A DNA stretch of 26,200 nt from NCBI GenBank assembly GCA_964513215.1, contig CAZELU010000028.1, forward strand, positions 1-26,200, given 5' to 3'. Source of the stretch: Casp-actino8 sp964513215 (lineage in GTDB: Bacteria; Actinomycetota; Acidimicrobiia; Acidimicrobiales; Ilumatobacteraceae). Below are positions 21,763-26,200 of the stretch, piece by piece. Both the position numbers and the translations under genes were made by a program. Positions within the stretch are counted from its first letter, which is position 1; each line of letters starts with the position of its first letter. The notes below the pieces were generated by a model. The model worked only from the letters and a program-made list of their open reading frames with translations, made no database searches and was not told the origin of the DNA.

Positions 21763-23757
21763 ATGTCTGTACGGCGCACGATCGCGCCGCTCACGCCTGC
21801 CCTGGTTCTCGTCCTCGTGCAGTTGGTGTTCTTCGGCGTGCCGCTCGGAGCATGGATTCGCGGTGTGGTGATCGGTCTGCTCACGGCACTGCTCGCCGTC
21901 GGTATGGCTCTCGTGTATCGCGCCAACCGCGTTCTGAACTTCGCTCAGGCCGACCTCGGCTTCATCCCGGCTGCGTTGTCAGTGGGCATCATCGTGTTCT
22001 CGGGTCTGCCGTATCTGCTCGGCTTGGCTGCCGGCCTCGGCGCATCGATCGTGCTCGGTGCCCTGGTCGAGTTGGCCATCGTTCGACGGTTCGCGCGCTC
22101 ACCACGACTCGTGCTCACCGTGGCGACCATCGGTATCACGCAGCTGCTCGCGGTGTTCGCGATCCTGATTCCGCGTTTGTGGGACGAGAACGCGGCGTCT
22201 CAGCGCATCCCGCCGCCGTTCGACTGGAAGTTGACGATCGGATCGTTCATCCTCAACGCGAACGACTTCATCGCGATGATCGTGGCGCCGCTGGCGATGC
22301 TCGTGGTCGTGCTGTTCCTCACCCGCACGCGTGTGGGCACGGCGGTTCGCGCAGCGGCCGAACGCAGCGAGCGAGCGTCTCTTCTCGGCATCCCGGTCGG
22401 CGGGTTGTCGACCATCGTGTGGATGCTGGCCGCGTTCTTGTCGTTCCTCGCGCTGTTCTTGCGCGCCGGAATCCTGGGGGTTCCGCTCGGCAACGCATTG
22501 AGCATCTCGACCCTCGTGCAAGCCCTGGCCGCGCTCGTGATCGGACGACTACGCAATCTCGGCACCATCGCCGTGGCCGCCGTCGCCCTCGGCATCCTCG
22601 AGTACGGCGTGGCCTGGAACGCCGAGAGCCCGTTGCTCGTGGCGCCGTTCGTGGGAGCGGCCGTGATGGCCGCACTCCTCATGCAGCGACGCGGAAGCAC
22701 CCGACTCGATCAGGACACGACCGCGTCGTGGCGACTCGCCGACGAAGTGCGCGATCTCGACCCCGCTGTTGCGCGTCTGCCACTCGTGCGCCTGCTTCGC
22801 TACGGCACCTACGCGCTCGCTCCGATCGGCCTCGTGATCATCCCGATCGTGCTGCGCTCCGATCAGGTCATCAAGATCACCGCCATCGCGATCTTCGCAA
22901 TCATCGGGTTGTCGTTGGTGGTGCTCACCGGTTGGGCCGGGCAGATCTCACTCGGACAGGTGGCTCTGGTGGCCATCGGCGCCGCCGTGAGCGCCAAGTT
23001 GACTCTCGAATGGAACGTCGACCTCACGCTCGCACTGTTGGCCGGGGGAGCCGTGGGCGCGCTGGCTGCGTTCCTCGTGGGTCTGCCGGCGCTTCGTCTA
23101 CGTGGCCTCTATCTCGCGGTCACCACGCTGGTGTTCGCCATGTCGGTGATCTCGTGGTTGCTCAACGATCGTTTCTTCTCGTGGGTGCCCGGCAACAAGC
23201 GCATCGAACGGCCCCCGTTGTTCGGACGCATCGATGTGGAGACGCCCACACGCTTCTACGTCTACACGCTCGTGGTGCTGGCGATCTCGATGATGGCCGT
23301 CCGTGGCATTCGCCGCAGTCGTACCGGACGCGCGATCCTCGCTCTGCGCGACAACGAAAAGGGTGCTCAGGCGTATTCGCTGTCGGCCACCAAGGTCAAA
23401 CTCACCGCCTTCACGATCTCGGGCACGTTGGCTGGTGTCGCCGGCGGACTCTTCTCGCACCTGAATCACAGCTTCGATCTGCAGAGCTATGGCGTGGGCA
23501 AGAGCCTCGACGTGTTCACCGCGTCGGTGGTGGGCGGGCTCGGGTCGATGTTCGGCGCGGTGCTCGGCGCGGTGTACCTGCGCGGAACCGAGTGGTTCGT
23601 CACCGCCGAAGAGTGGCGCTTCTTGTCGTCGGCGGCCGGTGTGTTGTTGGTTCTCCTCGTCGTCCCCGGCGGTCTGGGCGCCCTCGTCATCAAGATCCGC
23701 GATCAGTTGGCGATGCTCATCGCTCGACGAGCCGACCGCAGAAAGGAGTCGCAGTGA
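21763..23757 (+). CDS. Fused branched-chain amino acid-type ABC permease LivH-LivM
   Basis: This 664-residue membrane protein joins the two permeases of a hydrophobic amino acid (HAAT) importer. The first half matches LivH (LTALLAVGMALVYRANRV, then LNFAQADLGF). The second matches LivM, with AIIGLSLVVLTGWAGQ followed by ISLGQVALVAIGA, then LRLRGLYLAVTTLVFA and TLAGVAGGLFSHLN. A hydrophilic linker of about 40 residues (around RRGSTRLDQDTTAS) separates them. The ATG at 21763 is preferred; GTG codons at 21694, 21739 and 21760 are in frame. The stop overlaps the next gene by 4 bp (GTGA). No LivK-type binding protein is in the window, so the substrate is unknown; amino acids or urea are the usual ones. 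Confidence 0.88.
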   Translation: MSVRRTIAPLTPALVLVLVQLVFFGVPLGAWIRGVVIGLLTALLAVGMALVYRANRVLNFAQADLGFIPAALSVGIIVFSGLPYLLGLAAGLGASIVLGALVELAIVRRFARSPRLVLTVATIGITQLLAVFAILIPRLWDENAASQRIPPPFDWKLTIGSFILNANDFIAMIVAPLAMLVVVLFLTRTRVGTAVRAAAERSERASLLGIPVGGLSTIVWMLAAFLSFLALFLRAGILGVPLGNALSISTLVQALAALVIGRLRNLGTIAVAAVALGILEYGVAWNAESPLLVAPFVGAAVMAALLMQRRGSTRLDQDTTASWRLADEVRDLDPAVARLPLVRLLRYGTYALAPIGLVIIPIVLRSDQVIKITAIAIFAIIGLSLVVLTGWAGQISLGQVALVAIGAAVSAKLTLEWNVDLTLALLAGGAVGALAAFLVGLPALRLRGLYLAVTTLVFAMSVISWLLNDRFFSWVPGNKRIERPPLFGRIDVETPTRFYVYTLVVLAISMMAVRGIRRSRTGRAILALRDNEKGAQAYSLSATKVKLTAFTISGTLAGVAGGLFSHLNHSFDLQSYGVGKSLDVFTASVVGGLGSMFGAVLGAVYLRGTEWFVTAEEWRFLSSAAGVLLVLLVVPGGLGALVIKIRDQLAMLIARRADRRKESQ

Positions 23758-26200
23758 GCGAGAAGGCGTCGTTGTGGAAGCGGTTCTGGTTCGGCTTCCG
23801 TCACCCGAGTTCGTGGCTACGCGACGTGTGCGGCGGCCAACCGGTGTACCCGCTGGTGATCCTCTTCGGGCTCAACGCCGTCGACGAACTCGACCGCGCC
23901 GCATTCGGCATCTTGTTGCCCGAGATCCGCGAACATTTCGATCTCGACCTCGGGACCACGCTCGGGTTGGTGGGTCTGGCCAGTGTGGCGGCTCTCGCGT
24001 TGCAAGTCCCCATCGCCCAGATCGCCGATCGCTCGAAGCGCACGCGGCTCGCTCTCATCGGCGCGTTGGTGTGGGCCATGTTCTCGGGTCTCACGGGTCT
24101 CGCCACCGGCCTCATCGTGCTCACCATCGCGCGCAGCGGATCGGCCCTCGGTAAAGCGGTCATCGATCCCACACACAACTCGCTGATCTCCGATTACTAC
24201 CCGATCGAATCGCGCACGAAAGTGTTCTCGGTGCACCGGGCGGCTAACGCGGTGGGAGCGTTTGTTGGCCCGTTGAGTGCCGGTCTGCTCGCGTACTACT
24301 TCGGGTGGCGCGCACCGTTCTTCGTGTTCATCGTTCCCACCATCATCTTCGCGGTGCTCGCTCTGCGGCTGGTCGAACCGGTACGCGGGCAGTGGGAACG
24401 CAAAGCGATGGGCGTGTCCGACGAGGTGGCGGCAACCGAAGAAGTGGCGCCGTCGTTCAGCGAGAGTTGGCGCACGGTGCACAAAGTTCAGTCGTTGCGC
24501 CGCATCTGGTACAGCCTGCCGTTCCTCGCCACCGGCCTCATCGGTTTCGTGTCGTTGGCGTCGTTGATGTACGACCAGGAGTTCGGCCTCGACGAGCGCG
24601 CCCGTGGTGTGGCCGCCGCCATTGCCGAGCCGTTCCAATTGGTGGGTCTCGTGATCGGAAGCCGGTACATCGCCAAGCGGTACGCCAACAACGTGGCTGG
24701 TCTCACCAAGGTGGGGGCCAACGTGTCGATCGCCGCCGCGGTGCTGGCCGCCGCCTTCGCACTCGCTCCCAACATCGTGGTGGCGGTGGCCGTCAACTGC
24801 GTGATCTCGGCGGCACTGGCCATCCTCGCTCCGGCGGTGTTCTCCGGACTCTCGTTGGCGATTCCGCCGCGGGCTCGCGCCACGGGTTTCTCGGTGGCGT
24901 CACTGTGGGTCATCCCGGGTCTGTTCGTGTTGCCCATGATCGGTTGGCTGGCCGATCAGTTCACCATTCGCATCGGCATGCTCGTGATGATTCCGCTCTT
25001 CATCATCGGTGGCCTCATCCAGCGCACCATTGGCAACGTGATCATGGACGACATCGGCCAGGTGTGGCAGTCGGCCGCGGCGCGTTCCGAGGTGTTGTAC
25101 GAACGCCGCCAAGGTCGAGCCAAGTTGCTCATCTTGCGCGGTGTGCGCTCGGGCTACGACGGACGACCAGTGCTGCACGGCATCGACATGGACCTCGAAG
25201 AAGGGGAAATCATCGCGCTGCTCGGCACCAACGGTGCGGGCAAGAGCACACTGCTCAAGACCATCAGTGGCGTGGTGGAAGCCGACCGCGGTGCTGTGAT
25301 CTTCGACGGGCGCGACATCACTCACGCGCCCCCGCACGAGATCGCGCACCTCGGCATCGTGCAGATGCCCGGCGGCGCCGGCGTGTTCGGTTCGCTCACG
25401 GTGCGCGAGAATCTCGATCTGTCGGGCTGGACCAACCGACGCGATACTGCCGGTGTCGAGAAGGCCAAGGCCGAGGTGCTCGAGATCTTCCCGATGCTGG
25501 CGGCTCGCCTCGACGAGCCGGCCGTCAACTTGTCGGGCGGACAGCAGCAGATGCTCGCACTGGCGATGAGCTTCGTGATGCGACCCAAGGTGTTGCTCAT
25601 CGACGAGCTCTCGCTCGGTCTGGCACCGGTGGTGGTGGGGCAGATGCTCCCGATCGTGCAGCGCATGTCGGGGGATGGTGTCACGGTGGTCCTCGTGGAG
25701 CAGAGCGTCAACGTCGCACTCACGGTGGCCGAACGGGCCTACTTCCTCGAACGCGGCGAGATTCGATTCTCCGGACCCACCGCCGAACTGTTGCAACGCC
25801 CTGATGTTCTGCGCTCGGTGTTCTTGTCGGGCATGGCCGATGACACCGTCACCACCGATCGTGAACCGTCGTCCATCGGTGACGGAGTCGCACTACGGAC
25901 CAACGAAGTGGCGGCCGGTTTCGGCGGCATTCGTGCGGTCGACGGCGTGTCGATCGAAGTGCGCGAACGTGAAATTGTCGGAGTGATCGGACCCAACGGT
26001 GCCGGTAAGACGACACTCTTCGATCTCATCTCCGGCTACACGCCGCTCATCGACGGAACGATCGAAGTCGGAGGACGCGACGTCACCAGCGCAACACCCA
26101 ATGGTCGTGCCAGTGCCGGCCTCGGCCGTTCGTTCCAGGACGCGCGACTGTTCCCCGAACTCACCGTGCGCGAAACGTTGGCGGTGTCACTCGAACGCTG
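23754..26200 (+). CDS. MFS transporter fused to LivF- and LivG-type ABC ATPases (partial, 3' end outside window)
   Basis: From the GTG at 23754, which overlaps the livHM stop as GTGA, the frame is open to the window end (815 codons) without a stop. Residues about 25-430 are a 12-helix MFS domain (LNAVDELDRAAFGILLPEI at the first helix, then QIADRSKRTR as motif A). Residues about 458-695 are a LivF-like ATPase: Walker A GTNGAGKST with Lys497, signature NLSGGQQQML, Walker B VLLIDELSLGLAP. From about 712 a LivG-like ATPase starts: GFGGIRAVDGVSIEV, Walker A GPNGAGKTT with Lys752, and GLGRSFQDARLFPELTV. With the LivHM fusion this supplies all membrane and ATPase parts of a Liv importer plus an extra MFS module. 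The frame was checked at several points and is consistent. Confidence 0.85.
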   Translation, partial: MSEKASLWKRFWFGFRHPSSWLRDVCGGQPVYPLVILFGLNAVDELDRAAFGILLPEIREHFDLDLGTTLGLVGLASVAALALQVPIAQIADRSKRTRLALIGALVWAMFSGLTGLATGLIVLTIARSGSALGKAVIDPTHNSLISDYYPIESRTKVFSVHRAANAVGAFVGPLSAGLLAYYFGWRAPFFVFIVPTIIFAVLALRLVEPVRGQWERKAMGVSDEVAATEEVAPSFSESWRTVHKVQSLRRIWYSLPFLATGLIGFVSLASLMYDQEFGLDERARGVAAAIAEPFQLVGLVIGSRYIAKRYANNVAGLTKVGANVSIAAAVLAAAFALAPNIVVAVAVNCVISAALAILAPAVFSGLSLAIPPRARATGFSVASLWVIPGLFVLPMIGWLADQFTIRIGMLVMIPLFIIGGLIQRTIGNVIMDDIGQVWQSAAARSEVLYERRQGRAKLLILRGVRSGYDGRPVLHGIDMDLEEGEIIALLGTNGAGKSTLLKTISGVVEADRGAVIFDGRDITHAPPHEIAHLGIVQMPGGAGVFGSLTVRENLDLSGWTNRRDTAGVEKAKAEVLEIFPMLAARLDEPAVNLSGGQQQMLALAMSFVMRPKVLLIDELSLGLAPVVVGQMLPIVQRMSGDGVTVVLVEQSVNVALTVAERAYFLERGEIRFSGPTAELLQRPDVLRSVFLSGMADDTVTTDREPSSIGDGVALRTNEVAAGFGGIRAVDGVSIEVREREIVGVIGPNGAGKTTLFDLISGYTPLIDGTIEVGGRDVTSATPNGRASAGLGRSFQDARLFPELTVRETLAVSLER

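Noticed and set aside
21273..21926. Extending the SRPBCC protein to 217 residues from 21926, and the sulfatase to 630 residues from 21612
   Set aside because: The extra N-terminal residues are shadows of neighbouring genes with no fold character. Starts at 21662 and 21273 match family boundaries and abut neighbouring genes.
24305..25804. 499-codon + strand open frame, Arg/His-rich
   Set aside because: It is an out-of-frame reading of the MFS-LivF-LivG gene. The other frame shows MFS helices and two full sets of ABC motifs, while this one has none.
1..26200. tRNA, rRNA, CRISPR array, insertion sequence or integrase
   Set aside because: None was seen on reading through. The only regular repeat array is the short 11-bp set at 15184-15227, which has regulatory dimensions and no spacers of CRISPR type.

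Overview
The window looks like a piece of a high-GC actinobacterial chromosome. GTG starts are frequent, neighbouring genes repeatedly overlap by 4 bp, and several start codons lie about 6 nt after a TANNNT -10 box, as in leaderless actinobacterial transcripts. A member of the Acidimicrobiia is my best guess from protein style, but no rRNA or other marker is present to prove it.

Bases 1-14111 form one phosphonate-use island. A 21-residue C-terminus that resembles a sensor histidine kinase ends at 66. Next come phnD-phnC-phnE on the + strand, a phosphonate ABC importer whose PhnE is two permeases fused in one chain. Facing it is a tightly coupled minus-strand operon read from 11370 down to 3843: phnF (GntR/UTRA regulator), phnG, phnH, phnI, phnJ, phnK, phnL, phnM and an inositol-monophosphatase-family phosphatase. 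This is a near-complete C-P lyase pathway without phnN or phnP; the phosphatase sits where those genes might be expected. Divergent from phnF, on the + strand, is a second C-P cleaving route of the oxidative PhnY/PhnZ type (an HD-domain mixed-valent di-iron oxygenase and a 2-oxoglutarate dioxygenase), followed by an MFS transporter. The phnF/phnZ intergenic region holds two adjacent dyads, and a 10-nt piece of one recurs upstream of phnD. Pho-box-like 11-nt direct repeats occur upstream of phnD and phnZ.

From about 14.04 kb the sequence changes character, with higher G/C at third codon positions in a small hand count and housekeeping-type content. It holds a chromate-transporter-family gene (convergent with and overlapping the MFS gene by 74 bp), a secreted repeat protein with an upstream array of 11-bp repeats, the UvrD/PcrA helicase, a small flavodoxin-like protein, N-carbamoylputrescine amidase (aguB), and a minus-strand pair of a sulfatase and an SRPBCC protein.

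The window ends in a branched-chain-amino-acid-type (Liv) ABC transporter made of two fusion proteins: LivH-LivM in one 664-residue chain, then a very large open frame from 23754 to beyond the window end that joins an MFS transporter, a LivF-type ATPase and a LivG-type ATPase. That MFS-LivF-LivG chain is the most unusual single gene here. No tRNA, rRNA, CRISPR array, insertion sequence or integrase was seen.
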